Below, piece by piece: positions 53,909 through 62,345 of a stretch of 64,000 bases of DNA. A program made the translations under genes and the position numbers. The DNA is from CAYNUJ01 sp964573255 (GTDB taxonomy: Bacteria > Bacteroidota > Ignavibacteria > Ignavibacteriales > Melioribacteraceae). Location: NCBI GenBank assembly GCA_964573255.1, contig CAZNJB010000014.1, positions 10,552 through 74,551 on the forward strand, in the 5' to 3' direction. The notes beneath the pieces were generated by a model. That model did no database searches and had not been told where the DNA came from. It saw nothing but the letters and a program-made list of their open reading frames with translations. How positions within the stretch are numbered: position 1 is the first letter of the stretch; each line of letters starts with the position of its first letter.

Positions 53909-54481
53909 ATGAAAAAGTTTATCATAATATTTTTATTCACTGGTTTGGTTATAAATGCCCAGACTTACAACAAATTTGCGAAATATTCCCTTTTTACCGA
54001 TCAAAAAGCGAGTCAGGTGGGCGATATCATTACAATATTAGTAGTTGAGTCTTCCAGAGCAAGTAACAACGCACAAACCTCAGGATCTCGGAATAGTAAT
54101 TTTAATTTTAGCGGAAGCGGAACAATGGACGGAAACCCGCTTATCCCTGCAGTGGATGGAAGTGTAGGAACGGGGAATGATTTTGCCGGAAAGGGTGGTA
54201 CTGAAACAGCCGGAATGGTGAGAACAAAAATATCTGCAATTGTGGATTCGGTTCTTGCAAATGGAAATTTGAGAATAAAAGGGAAAAAACAGATTTCAAT
54301 TTATGGTGAAGAACAAACTATAATCATTAGCGGAATAATTAGGCCGTCAGATATCCGCGGACAGAATGTTGTTGAATCTTCTGCAATTTCCGATGCTAAA
54401 ATATCTATTGAAGGAAGCGGAATGATTGACAGAATGCAGAGTCCGGGTTGGCTCACAAAATTATTTCATTGGTTATTTTGA
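53909..54481 (+). CDS. flgH: Flagellar L-ring protein FlgH (no lipobox)
   Basis: The L-ring subunit for passage through the outer membrane. SLFTDQKASQVGDIITILVVESSRASNN (in part), VDSVLANGNLRIKGKKQISIYGEEQTIIISGIIRPSDI (in part) and SDAKISIEGSGMI are the FlgH signature. The signal peptide ends VINAQ with no cysteine, whereas FlgH of E. coli is a lipoprotein; here lipid anchoring seems absent. The 190 residues are somewhat short for the family. Confidence 0.9.
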   Translation: MKKFIIIFLFTGLVINAQTYNKFAKYSLFTDQKASQVGDIITILVVESSRASNNAQTSGSRNSNFNFSGSGTMDGNPLIPAVDGSVGTGNDFAGKGGTETAGMVRTKISAIVDSVLANGNLRIKGKKQISIYGEEQTIIISGIIRPSDIRGQNVVESSAISDAKISIEGSGMIDRMQSPGWLTKLFHWLF

Positions 54482-54489
54482 GTGTTATT

Positions 54490-55587
54490 ATGAATTGGGT
54501 TAAAAAAATATTTATATCGATAATAATATTATCGTCGGTTGCATACTCGCAGAGGATAAAAGATATTGCCTATATCGGCGGAAGTACTTCAGTCCAGGTA
54601 TTCGGTTATGGTATGGTAGTAGGGCTGGATAGAAGCGGGGATTCTCAAACATCTGCCTTTACTATTCAGTCAATTTCGAGTATGCTTAAAAAATTCGGAA
54701 TTACTGTGCCTGAAAGGGATATACGGATTAGAAATGTAGCTGCGGTAATGGTTACTGCAACTATAAATACCTTTCTGAAACCTGGCGGTAAATTTGACGT
54801 GACAGTTTCTTCTATTGGTGATGCACGAAGTTTACAGGGGGGAACTCTGCTGCTAACTCCATTAACAACAATAGACGGAGAAAAGATTGTTGGGTTCGCA
54901 CAGGGGCCAATATCCGTGGGTGGTTATGATTACCGCACTCCAACTGGCAGCAGAGTAGCTAAAAATCATGTCCTCACCGGAAGGGTTCCTCAAGGAGGAA
55001 TAATGCAAGAAAGCATAACGAATGAAAAGAATAGTGAATCGGAATTAAAAGTATATTTGAAACAACCCGATATTACTACAATAAATAATATAGTATCGGC
55101 GGTAAATCAAAAATTTAATGATCAAATTGCTAAAGCGGTAGATCCTTCCGAGATAGTTGTTAAAGTACCGGGTGATTATTCAAATGATTTGATAAAGTTT
55201 ATGGCAGAGCTTGAATCTATCGAAGTAGAATCGGATTTTCCTGCTAAAGTTGTACTTAACGAAAGAACCGGAACTGTGGTTGCTGGAGCATCGGTTCAAA
55301 TTAAACCTATTACAATTTCACATGGTGGGTTGAATATTGTAATTAGAAATTATCCAATCATTTCTCAACCAGGAGCGTTTTCAAACGGTAACACTGTAGT
55401 ATTGGATAATATTATTCCTTATGCTGAACAAGATTCTTCTAATGTTATTGCGATTAAAGGAGCATCAACAGTTCAAGAAGTTGCAAATGCATTAAATTCC
55501 TTAAAAGTATCGCCGAAGGACATTATAGCAATATTTCAAGCTATAAAGGAAGCTGGTGCATTAGTTGGTGAATTAGTGATTTTATAA
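54490..55587 (+). CDS. flgI: Flagellar P-ring protein FlgI
   Basis: The P-ring subunit. It has a signal peptide (~1-21, ending AYSQ), then RIKDIAYIGGSTSVQVFGYGMVVGLDRSGDS (in part), IRNVAAVMVTATI, KFDVTVSSIGDARSLQGGTLLLTPL (in part) and, near the end, NSLKVSPKDIIAIFQAIKEAGALVGELVIL (in part). A frame opens at 54448 inside flgH, but the ATG at 54490 gives a proper signal peptide. 365 residues, as usual. Confidence 0.95.
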   Translation: MNWVKKIFISIIILSSVAYSQRIKDIAYIGGSTSVQVFGYGMVVGLDRSGDSQTSAFTIQSISSMLKKFGITVPERDIRIRNVAAVMVTATINTFLKPGGKFDVTVSSIGDARSLQGGTLLLTPLTTIDGEKIVGFAQGPISVGGYDYRTPTGSRVAKNHVLTGRVPQGGIMQESITNEKNSESELKVYLKQPDITTINNIVSAVNQKFNDQIAKAVDPSEIVVKVPGDYSNDLIKFMAELESIEVESDFPAKVVLNERTGTVVAGASVQIKPITISHGGLNIVIRNYPIISQPGAFSNGNTVVLDNIIPYAEQDSSNVIAIKGASTVQEVANALNSLKVSPKDIIAIFQAIKEAGALVGELVIL

Positions 55588-55588
55588 G

Positions 55589-56386
55589 ATGAAAGATTTA
55601 ACATTAAAAATAACGAATCATCAAAAACATTTATCCGGTATCGAGAGTACTAATCGTTTCTCGTTAGCAGATAAACGGAAGCTTGCTAAAGCTTCAAAGG
55701 ATTTTGAAGCTCTTCTTACTTCTATGATGTTGAAAAATATGATGCCGAAAGAAGGGGGATTATTTGGGGAAGGAGCATTAGGTGGGAAATATTTTGATAC
55801 TCTATTTAATATGCAGTTCTCTCAATTTATTGCAGAAAAACAAGGATTTGGTGTTGCAGAAAAAATATATGAAAAAGTTGTTGGGGAAAAATTTGATAAG
55901 TCTTTATTGATGCCGAGTATTTCTGCACCACATCTTCAAAAAATTAATGCTAAAAAATCTTCAGATTATTTAAAACCGAGTGACAAAGTAATTAGTAGAT
56001 TAAATAAATTCGAAAATATTATAAAAGAAGCTGCCAACACTTTTGGTGTGAGTGATAGTCTGATAAAATCTGTAATTGTTACGGAATCAGCTGCACGCCC
56101 GGATGCTGTATCTAAAGCTAATGCAAAAGGTTTAATGCAATTAATGGATTCTACCGCTCGCGAAATGGGAATAAATGATGTTTTTGATCCTACTGAAAAT
56201 ATATTCGGTGGGACAAAATATCTGTCGCTTTTACTCGATGAATTTGATAATGATTTGGATAAAGCGTTGGCGGCTTATAATGCAGGTCCGCATAACGTAA
56301 AGAAACACAACGGTATTCCGCCTTTTAAAGAAACTCAAAATTATGTTAAGAAAATAAAAGCTTATCATAACTATTTTAGGGAATAA
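55589..56386 (+). CDS. flgJ: FlgJ: rod-binding domain fused to lytic transglycosylase
   Basis: Residues ~30-100 are the rod-binding FlgJ N-domain (ASKDFEALLTSMMLKNMMP, GGKYFDTLFNMQFSQF). Residues ~140-262 are an SLT/GH23 transglycosylase with catalytic Glu166 (VTESAARPDAVS), then AKGLMQLMDSTA and AAYNAGPHNV. Enterobacterial FlgJ has a glucosaminidase in that place, so this is an alternative arrangement. The enzyme opens the peptidoglycan for the rod. It has no signal peptide and is presumably exported through the flagellar system. Confidence 0.9.
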   Translation: MKDLTLKITNHQKHLSGIESTNRFSLADKRKLAKASKDFEALLTSMMLKNMMPKEGGLFGEGALGGKYFDTLFNMQFSQFIAEKQGFGVAEKIYEKVVGEKFDKSLLMPSISAPHLQKINAKKSSDYLKPSDKVISRLNKFENIIKEAANTFGVSDSLIKSVIVTESAARPDAVSKANAKGLMQLMDSTAREMGINDVFDPTENIFGGTKYLSLLLDEFDNDLDKALAAYNAGPHNVKKHNGIPPFKETQNYVKKIKAYHNYFRE

Positions 56387-56389
56387 CTT

Positions 56390-56839
56390 ATGGTAAAGGA
56401 ACTATACTTATCTTTTGAAAATTTGGACTCAGCATTAAGTGAGTTACTAGATTTAGTGAAAAAGAAAAAAGATGCACTTGTATCTAGAAATGCTGAGGCA
56501 CTCAACGAAGTAAATAAAAGAGAAGAATCTCTAATTAATAAAATTAACCGTTTGGAGAGAAAGAGAATCGAAATCTTAAAAAATGCTGCCGGAGTTGAAG
56601 AAAAAATGAATGGCTATGATTTCGATAAATTTTATAGCGATTTAGCTAGTACTATTCCTGCAGAAATAATGAATAGTATGAATACACTCAGGAATAACGT
56701 TAAGCAGAAAGCTGTAAAAATTAGGGAAATTAATCATCAAAATATGATGCTGATAAATTCGTCCAGAGAATATATAAAATTGTTGTTTCAAAACTTACAA
56801 GGTGAAAAAAGAAGTCTTGTTGTAAACAGAAAAGTATAA
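56390..56839 (+). CDS. flgN: Flagellar chaperone FlgN
   Basis: A 149-residue helical protein with FENLDSALSELLDLVKKKKDALVSRNAEALNEVNKREESLINKINRLERKRIEIL (in part) in the FlgN pattern. FlgN chaperones FlgK and FlgL, whose genes follow directly. Its stop overlaps the flgK ATG. Confidence 0.85.
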   Translation: MVKELYLSFENLDSALSELLDLVKKKKDALVSRNAEALNEVNKREESLINKINRLERKRIEILKNAAGVEEKMNGYDFDKFYSDLASTIPAEIMNSMNTLRNNVKQKAVKIREINHQNMMLINSSREYIKLLFQNLQGEKRSLVVNRKV

Positions 56840-58200
56840 TGGCTCTAAGTAGAATATACGACATATCGAAAAGAAGTTTATCCGTTTATCAAAAAGCAAT
56901 GGATGTTTCGGCACATAACATTGCTAATGCGGGAAACGCCGATTATTCACGGCAAAAGGTCGTTGTATCATCCGGTGTTCCGCAAACTGTTGGAAAATTT
57001 CAATGGGGTAACGGCATTCAGATAGCTACCTTAAACAGAGTTGAGGATAATTTATTAACGAATCAAATCCTGTTAAACACCCAAAAATATAAAAATTATC
57101 AGAAGCAGTCTGAAATGCTGAGCCAAATTGAAGTTGTATTCGGAGAACCAACAGAATACGGTTTAGCTAATTATCTAAATAAATATTTTGATTCATTCAG
57201 TTCACTTTCTGCTGCTCCAAATTCAATGGAAGCCAGGAAAGAAGTTATTTATGCAGCACAAAATCTTTCAATGAAAGTTAAAGATATTTATCAATCTATT
57301 GGCAATGTTAAGAGTAATTTAGTTAATACTCTCGAGCAAAAAACTAACGAACTTAACGAGAAATTACATGAATTAAAAGAAATCAATATTAAAATTTATG
57401 AAGCAGGTTCTCTTGGAGTAGAGGCCAATGATCTAAAGGATAATAGAGATAAACTACTAAAAGATTTAAGCGAGATAGCAAATATTAAAACTCAAATAGA
57501 TAATAACGGTGTAGTAACTGTTTATGTAGGTGGTGTTTTCGCTGTGAATATGGATGCCGTTACAGAGTTCAGAGTTGATAATAAGAATAACGGTAAATTA
57601 GAACTTCGAACAAAGGATGGTGGAGTAAAAGCTATTCTTTCGCAAGGAGAAATGGCAGGAATAGTTGATACTTATAATAACAAGATTGATGATTATCTCG
57701 ATAGAATAGATTTAATGATGAATGTCTTGGTTGAAGCGACTAATGAGATTCATAAAAAAGGATATACTATTGATAGAGTGCCAAAAACTGGCATAAACTT
57801 TTTTAACGGCTATGAAAATGGTAACCTCAGAATAAATGAGCAATTGATTAATGATCCTACAAAAATAGCTGTATCGAGTGATGGAACAGCAGGAAACGGG
57901 GATTATGCCATTGAATTAGCAGATTTAAAAACAAAGGAAATGTTCGAGGGAAAGAACATAATGGAATATTATGGAAATATCGTAAATGATATTGGAAATA
58001 CAGTTAATTCAGCTAAATCTCTGGCAGATTCCACGGAATTGGTTTTACAACAATTGGAGAATCAGAAGGATTCTATAACTGCTGTATCAATAGATGAAGA
58101 AATGACGAATATTCTGAAATATCAAAAATCATTTAATGCATCTGCAAAGCTTGTAAAAATGGCTAACGATATGATGGACGAATTATTAAATATGGTGTGA
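56839..58200 (+). CDS. flgK: Hook-filament junction protein FlgK
   Basis: HAP1. The N-terminal RIYDISKRSLSVYQKAMDVSAHNIANAGNADYSRQKVVV (in part) and C-terminal SIDEEMTNILKYQKSFNASAKLVKMANDMMDELLNMV (in part) are the paired D0 helices. The middle coiled part (FDSFSSLSAAPNSMEARKEVIYAAQNL, in part) is also typical. The 453 residues are shorter than in E. coli (547), implying fewer surface-domain residues. Confidence 0.95.
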   Translation: MALSRIYDISKRSLSVYQKAMDVSAHNIANAGNADYSRQKVVVSSGVPQTVGKFQWGNGIQIATLNRVEDNLLTNQILLNTQKYKNYQKQSEMLSQIEVVFGEPTEYGLANYLNKYFDSFSSLSAAPNSMEARKEVIYAAQNLSMKVKDIYQSIGNVKSNLVNTLEQKTNELNEKLHELKEINIKIYEAGSLGVEANDLKDNRDKLLKDLSEIANIKTQIDNNGVVTVYVGGVFAVNMDAVTEFRVDNKNNGKLELRTKDGGVKAILSQGEMAGIVDTYNNKIDDYLDRIDLMMNVLVEATNEIHKKGYTIDRVPKTGINFFNGYENGNLRINEQLINDPTKIAVSSDGTAGNGDYAIELADLKTKEMFEGKNIMEYYGNIVNDIGNTVNSAKSLADSTELVLQQLENQKDSITAVSIDEEMTNILKYQKSFNASAKLVKMANDMMDELLNMV

Positions 58201-58203
58201 TAA

Positions 58204-59460
58204 ATGAGAATATCTGATAGAATGCTCAGTAGAAATTATATAAATAATATCTCTTCACAAAAGAGTGAAGTTGAAAAGTTGAGAAGTCAAATAGCTTCTC
58301 AAAAAAGAGTTTCTAAACCCTCCGATGACCCGAAATCGGCGGCAAGAATTATTAATCTATCAGGGCAATTTGAATCCTCGAATAAATATCTTGATAATAT
58401 AAGTAAAAGCATTACGTTTTTGCAGGAAACAACCACAACAATGGAGAGTATTCTGAATGAAATTTCCAGAATAGATGTCAAATTAACAGAAATTCAAAAT
58501 TCAGCATTGAACGGCAATGAAAATATTTATGCGAATGAATTGGAATTGTCCATTGATACTTTATTGGACTTAGCGAATCAAAAATTTGATGGGAAATATA
58601 TTTTCGGAGGAACGGATTATAGCAATAAACCTTTCGAATATGCAAACGGGAAAGCATATATTAAACAAAATACAGCTGATATCGGCGGAGAATTGAAAGT
58701 TAAAATATCTCCCAATCTAACTCAAAAAATAAATGTAACCGGAGCTGAATTATTCGGAAGTATTGTAAAATTTGATGGTAATTTAGACAAAACGGCTAGT
58801 ACCGGAGCAACTGTCTCCAATACCCAAACGGTTTATGATGTTGACGGCAATAGTTACAACCTAATTACGACATTTACGAAAACTGCAAGTAATACCTATC
58901 AATTAGCTTATGATGTGAAAGATTCTTCCGGAAATAGTGTCTTTAGCTCTGCTCCGGACGCAATCGAATTTACTTTTGATTCAAGTACAAATACAATAAA
59001 AACAATTAATGGTATTTCCCCGAAAACCGTTTCAGTCAATGCATTAAGCGGTAAAATAAGTTTTAATTTGGATTTAAGAAACTTAACTGAAAAAAACAGT
59101 AGTACAAATATCGAATCATCGATAAATCAGAAGATGGATATTTTTAACGTACTTATAAAACTAAAAGAGCAAATAAAAGCAGGCAAGCAGCCGGATTCTG
59201 AATATGTACAAGCTGTAAAAGATTTTCATAAAAAGGTAATTGGCAAATTATCGGAAGTTGGAACCGTTACTAACAGGATGACCGATAATGAGCTTATTTT
59301 GCAGAATCAACAAACAAACTTACAGGAAGTAATAGCTAATGAACAAGAAGTGGATTTAGTAGATGCAATTTCTCAAATGCAATATTACGATTATCTACTT
59401 CAAGTTTCGTATAAAATGTCATCGATGATTCTTCCTAAATCAATATTGGATTTCATATGA
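58204..59460 (+). CDS. flgL: Hook-filament junction protein FlgL with inserted FlgE-like module
   Basis: The N-terminal flagellin-like D0/D1 helices (RISDRMLSRNYINNISSQKSEVEKLRSQIASQKRVSKPSDDPKSAARI, in part) and the C-terminal QMQYYDYLLQVSYKMSSMILPKSILDF (in part) identify FlgL. The 418 residues exceed the common ~300, due to ~192-297. There GNLDKTAS, VYDVDGNSYNL, TFTKTASNTYQLAYDV and ISFNLDLRNLT align with the first beta module of FlgE in this window (GNLDSTAS, IYDENGNEYTF, TYTKTGSDTWDLTYDL, ISYDFDISNVT). It overlaps motA by 4 bases. Confidence 0.92.
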   Translation: MRISDRMLSRNYINNISSQKSEVEKLRSQIASQKRVSKPSDDPKSAARIINLSGQFESSNKYLDNISKSITFLQETTTTMESILNEISRIDVKLTEIQNSALNGNENIYANELELSIDTLLDLANQKFDGKYIFGGTDYSNKPFEYANGKAYIKQNTADIGGELKVKISPNLTQKINVTGAELFGSIVKFDGNLDKTASTGATVSNTQTVYDVDGNSYNLITTFTKTASNTYQLAYDVKDSSGNSVFSSAPDAIEFTFDSSTNTIKTINGISPKTVSVNALSGKISFNLDLRNLTEKNSSTNIESSINQKMDIFNVLIKLKEQIKAGKQPDSEYVQAVKDFHKKVIGKLSEVGTVTNRMTDNELILQNQQTNLQEVIANEQEVDLVDAISQMQYYDYLLQVSYKMSSMILPKSILDFI

Positions 59461-60230
59461 AAAAATACGGATCTATAAACGGATTAATTATTGCATTATT
59501 CGCCATATTCGGCGCCTTTATAATAGAAGGCGGTTCGATGAAGGCATTATTTTTAGTTGCCCCCTTGATTATAGTGTTTGGTGGAACATTTGCTGCAATA
59601 ATGATTGGTTTCGGATGGGAAAAATTCATCAATATTTTCCGGCTAATGAAAATAGCATTTTTTCCGCCACAATATAATATGATAGACTTAATTGATAAGT
59701 TTTATGATTTAGCCCTTAAGGCAAGAAAAAAAGGATTATTGCCTCTAGAGGACGAATTGGAGGATATTGACGACTTTTTTACAAAAAAGATGCTCCGTTT
59801 TATGATAGACGGTATGTCAGCCGAACAATTGGAAGCTATGGCTTATTTGGAAATGAAAGCCATAGATGAGCGGCATAACGCAAACATATTCGTTTTTAAT
59901 AAAATGGGAGGTTATGCTCCTACAATGGGTATTTTAGGAACGGTAATGGCGTTGATCATGACTATGGCAAACGCAGGTGCCGATCCGAATCTATTAATTA
60001 AAAATATTGCTACCGCTTTTATCGCCACTTTGTGGGGCGTTCTAAGCGCAAATATTATTTGGTTACCAATTAGTGATAAGTTGAGACAATGCCACCTACA
60101 GGAAAAAATGATGATGGATTTGACGCTGGAAGGGACATTAGCATTATTGAGCGGGGAGATTCCAATGTTAATGAGAACCCGTTTAATCAGCATGCTACCC
60201 CAAAGCAGTCAAAAGGATCTGATAGAATAG
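59457..60230 (+). CDS. motA: Stator protein MotA (first copy)
   Basis: A four-helix stator membrane protein of 257 residues. It starts with hydrophobic helices (INGLIIALFAIFGAFII, ALFLVAPLIIVFGGTFAAIMI). The MotA signature is MGGYAPTMGILGTVMALIMTMANAGADPNLLIKNIATAFIATLWGVLSANIIWLPISDKLR (in part). This resembles the TMxxxGxxxG PomA/MotA class. It overlaps flgL by 4 bases and pairs with the following motB. Confidence 0.93.
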   Translation: MKKYGSINGLIIALFAIFGAFIIEGGSMKALFLVAPLIIVFGGTFAAIMIGFGWEKFINIFRLMKIAFFPPQYNMIDLIDKFYDLALKARKKGLLPLEDELEDIDDFFTKKMLRFMIDGMSAEQLEAMAYLEMKAIDERHNANIFVFNKMGGYAPTMGILGTVMALIMTMANAGADPNLLIKNIATAFIATLWGVLSANIIWLPISDKLRQCHLQEKMMMDLTLEGTLALLSGEIPMLMRTRLISMLPQSSQKDLIE

Positions 60231-60991
60231 AAAAAAAGGAGAAGGAAAAAGAAAAAGAACAGGAAAAAGCAATACCTGAGAAAAAGAAACGTGTTTTGCG
60301 AAGACCTGTCTCAGATTCCTATCCTGAAATGGAAGATAAAGACCGTTATCTGATTACTTATGCAGATCTTATAACGCTTTTATTAGGTCTTTTTATAATT
60401 CTATATGCAATTAGTAAAATAGATTTGCAAAAATATCAGCAAATGATGAATGTTATGGGAAATGTTTTCGGCAGTAAAGTGGAAACAGTTTCTCAGCCAA
60501 ATGGTAAAAATGGTACTAATTTTAACGGTGGTACGGAAAATTCTCCAATGCCGGAACTAAAATCTAAATTGCGTTCTTTAATAGATACTTATAATTACGG
60601 CGATTCTTTCAGTTTGCAGGAAAATGATCGCGGTTTAACAGTAAGAATTCAAGATAATATCATTTTCCCATCAGGAAGTGCAGAATTAAACGAGAATTTC
60701 AAAAAAGTTCTCATTCGTTTGGGAAGAATACTAAAAAATATTCCAAATGATATCAGAATTGAAGGACATACTGATAATGTACCGATCAAAACCGCACTTT
60801 ACCCGTCTAACTGGCATTTATCGGTTGCGCGAGCACTGAATACTGCATATTTTCTAATAAAAGAATCGGGAATGAATCAAGACAAAGTTTCTATTGTCGG
60901 TTATTCGGAGTACCGACCTATCGCATCAAACGAAACTCCGGAAGGGAGAGAAAAGAATAGAAGAGTAGATATAGTAATAATTAAAGAATAG
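60089..60991 (+). CDS. motB: Stator protein MotB (first copy); start uncertain
   Basis: One TM (LITYADLITLLLGLFIILYAIS), with the channel aspartate in YAD, is followed by a periplasmic OmpA-like peptidoglycan-binding domain (IEGHTDNVPI, NWHLSVARALNTA, SIVGYSEYRPIASNETPEGREKNRRVDIVI in part). The frame opens at ATG 60089, 142 bases inside motA, giving an 80-residue hydrophilic Lys/Glu-rich N-terminus. The next ATG (60329) would leave only ~8 residues before the TM. A purine-rich AAAAAAAGGAGAAGG at 60231 has no nearby start codon, so the true N-terminus is unsettled. Confidence 0.88.
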   Translation: MPPTGKNDDGFDAGRDISIIERGDSNVNENPFNQHATPKQSKGSDRIEKKEKEKEKEQEKAIPEKKKRVLRRPVSDSYPEMEDKDRYLITYADLITLLLGLFIILYAISKIDLQKYQQMMNVMGNVFGSKVETVSQPNGKNGTNFNGGTENSPMPELKSKLRSLIDTYNYGDSFSLQENDRGLTVRIQDNIIFPSGSAELNENFKKVLIRLGRILKNIPNDIRIEGHTDNVPIKTALYPSNWHLSVARALNTAYFLIKESGMNQDKVSIVGYSEYRPIASNETPEGREKNRRVDIVIIKE

Positions 60992-60995
60992 AGCT

Positions 60996-61376
60996 ATGAA
61001 AATAAAAACAATACAATTTGGTGAAATCGAATTTGCACAGGAAAATATCCTTTCTTTTAAAGAAGGATTATATGGTTTTGAGGAATTAAACAAATTCCTT
61101 TTACTCAAAGATGAGAATGAGTTATTTTATTGGTTAAATTCAATCGATCAGCCGGAAATAGCTTTTCCTCTTTTCGGTTTGAGAATGATTGACGACAAAT
61201 ATCCACAAAAGGAAGACTGCGAAGCATTTGGAATAGTCAAATTAAATAGAGATCCATTGAAATCAACCATTAATATGAGAGCTCCAGTTTACATCAATCA
61301 GGACCAGAAGTTAGGATTTCAAACTATACTAAGTGACGAGAATTATCCTGTAGAATATCAATTATTTACAGAATAG
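60996..61376 (+). CDS. fliW: Flagellar assembly factor FliW
   Basis: The 126-residue protein has the FliW pattern: KTIQFGEIEFAQENILSFKEGLYGFEELNKFLLL (in part) and INMRAPVYINQDQKLGFQTILSDENYPVEYQLF (in part). FliW binds CsrA (and, in other species, flagellin) to relieve repression of flagellin translation. It is followed by csrA with an 8-base gap, the standard partner arrangement. Confidence 0.92.
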   Translation: MKIKTIQFGEIEFAQENILSFKEGLYGFEELNKFLLLKDENELFYWLNSIDQPEIAFPLFGLRMIDDKYPQKEDCEAFGIVKLNRDPLKSTINMRAPVYINQDQKLGFQTILSDENYPVEYQLFTE

Positions 61377-61384
61377 AGGCTAAT

Positions 61385-61639
61385 ATGCTGATTTTGAAAA
61401 GAAAAATTAACGAAGCTATAAAGATTAACAAAAATATTTCGATAAAAATATTAGAAATTTCAGAAAATCAGGTAAAAATAGGAATTGATGCGCCTCGGGA
61501 AATAGAAATTTTAAGAAGTGAATTACTCGAAAACGTTAAGGAAAATCTTAAAGAAGCTTCGGTTGCTGTAAAAGAATTACCTAATACATTAAAAGAATTA
61601 AGTAATAAAAAATTGAAAGTGAAGAAAAAAAATGGATGA
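61385..61639 (+). CDS. csrA: RNA-binding regulator CsrA with C-terminal extension
   Basis: LILKRKINEAIKINKNISIKILEISENQVKIGIDAPREIEILRSELLENVKENLKEA (in part) is the CsrA fold with the GIDAPREIEILRSEL RNA-binding strand. The family is ~60-75 residues; this one has 84, with a lysine-rich extension of ~20. It binds GGA in hairpin loops. The flgE leader (36169-36238) is a possible target. The end overlaps the next gene by 8 bases. Confidence 0.92.
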   Translation: MLILKRKINEAIKINKNISIKILEISENQVKIGIDAPREIEILRSELLENVKENLKEASVAVKELPNTLKELSNKKLKVKKKNG

Positions 61640-62342
61640 ACAAAATCACATCAAAGTACTGATTGTTGATGATTCGGATATCATCAAACATTCTCTAAGG
61701 AATTTCTTTAGAGATTATAATTTCGAAGTGTATGTTTCCAACGATGGATTAGAAGGTATTGAAAAGGCGAGATTAAATAAACCCCATCTAATTATGCTAG
61801 ATTTGATGATGCCGAATTTTGATGGTCTGAAAATGTTACAAGTTTTAAAAGTATTAGATGAACTGAAGGAAATTCCTGTTATTGTTATTAGTGGAAATAC
61901 CAGCAAGCAAAATGTTTTGAGAGCTATTGAAGCCGGTGCTTTAAAAGTGCTATCAAAACCATTACATAAAGAATTGCTCAAAAAAGCAGTTAAGGAAGTA
62001 CTTGGTGAAGAGATACTTAATAAATCCAAGAAGATGTATCCAGTAGTTAATACGTCTGAAAATGAAATGAAAGACGAAATGAAGAAATTTTTTATAGATA
62101 GTTTTACTCCCAAGATGGGGGACTTAAAAGAATATATCGCATCAAAAAACAAGCAAAAAGCATATGAAATAATTCATCAACTTAAAGGTGCTGGTACAAC
62201 GGCTGGATTTCCAGCAATTACTGAAATATCAACAAAAATTGAAGAACTTTTACTTTCAGATAATGTTTTATGGGATAAAGTAGAGGAATATAATAACGAA
62301 ATATTAAAGACTTTTGAAACATTAGAATTGAAGGCGGGTTAA
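61632..62342 (+). CDS. Receiver plus Hpt two-domain signalling protein
   Basis: An N-terminal receiver (Asp57 in LDLMMP, SGNTSKQNV, Lys-containing LSKPL) is joined by a linker to a C-terminal Hpt domain with phosphoacceptor His182 (IIHQLKGAGTTAGFP). It can thus accept and pass phosphate, a relay-type intermediate. Its place between csrA and the second stator suggests control of motor or chemotaxis output. The partner kinase is not in the window, except CheA. Confidence 0.85.
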   Translation: MDEQNHIKVLIVDDSDIIKHSLRNFFRDYNFEVYVSNDGLEGIEKARLNKPHLIMLDLMMPNFDGLKMLQVLKVLDELKEIPVIVISGNTSKQNVLRAIEAGALKVLSKPLHKELLKKAVKEVLGEEILNKSKKMYPVVNTSENEMKDEMKKFFIDSFTPKMGDLKEYIASKNKQKAYEIIHQLKGAGTTAGFPAITEISTKIEELLLSDNVLWDKVEEYNNEILKTFETLELKAG

Positions 62343-62345
62343 TCT

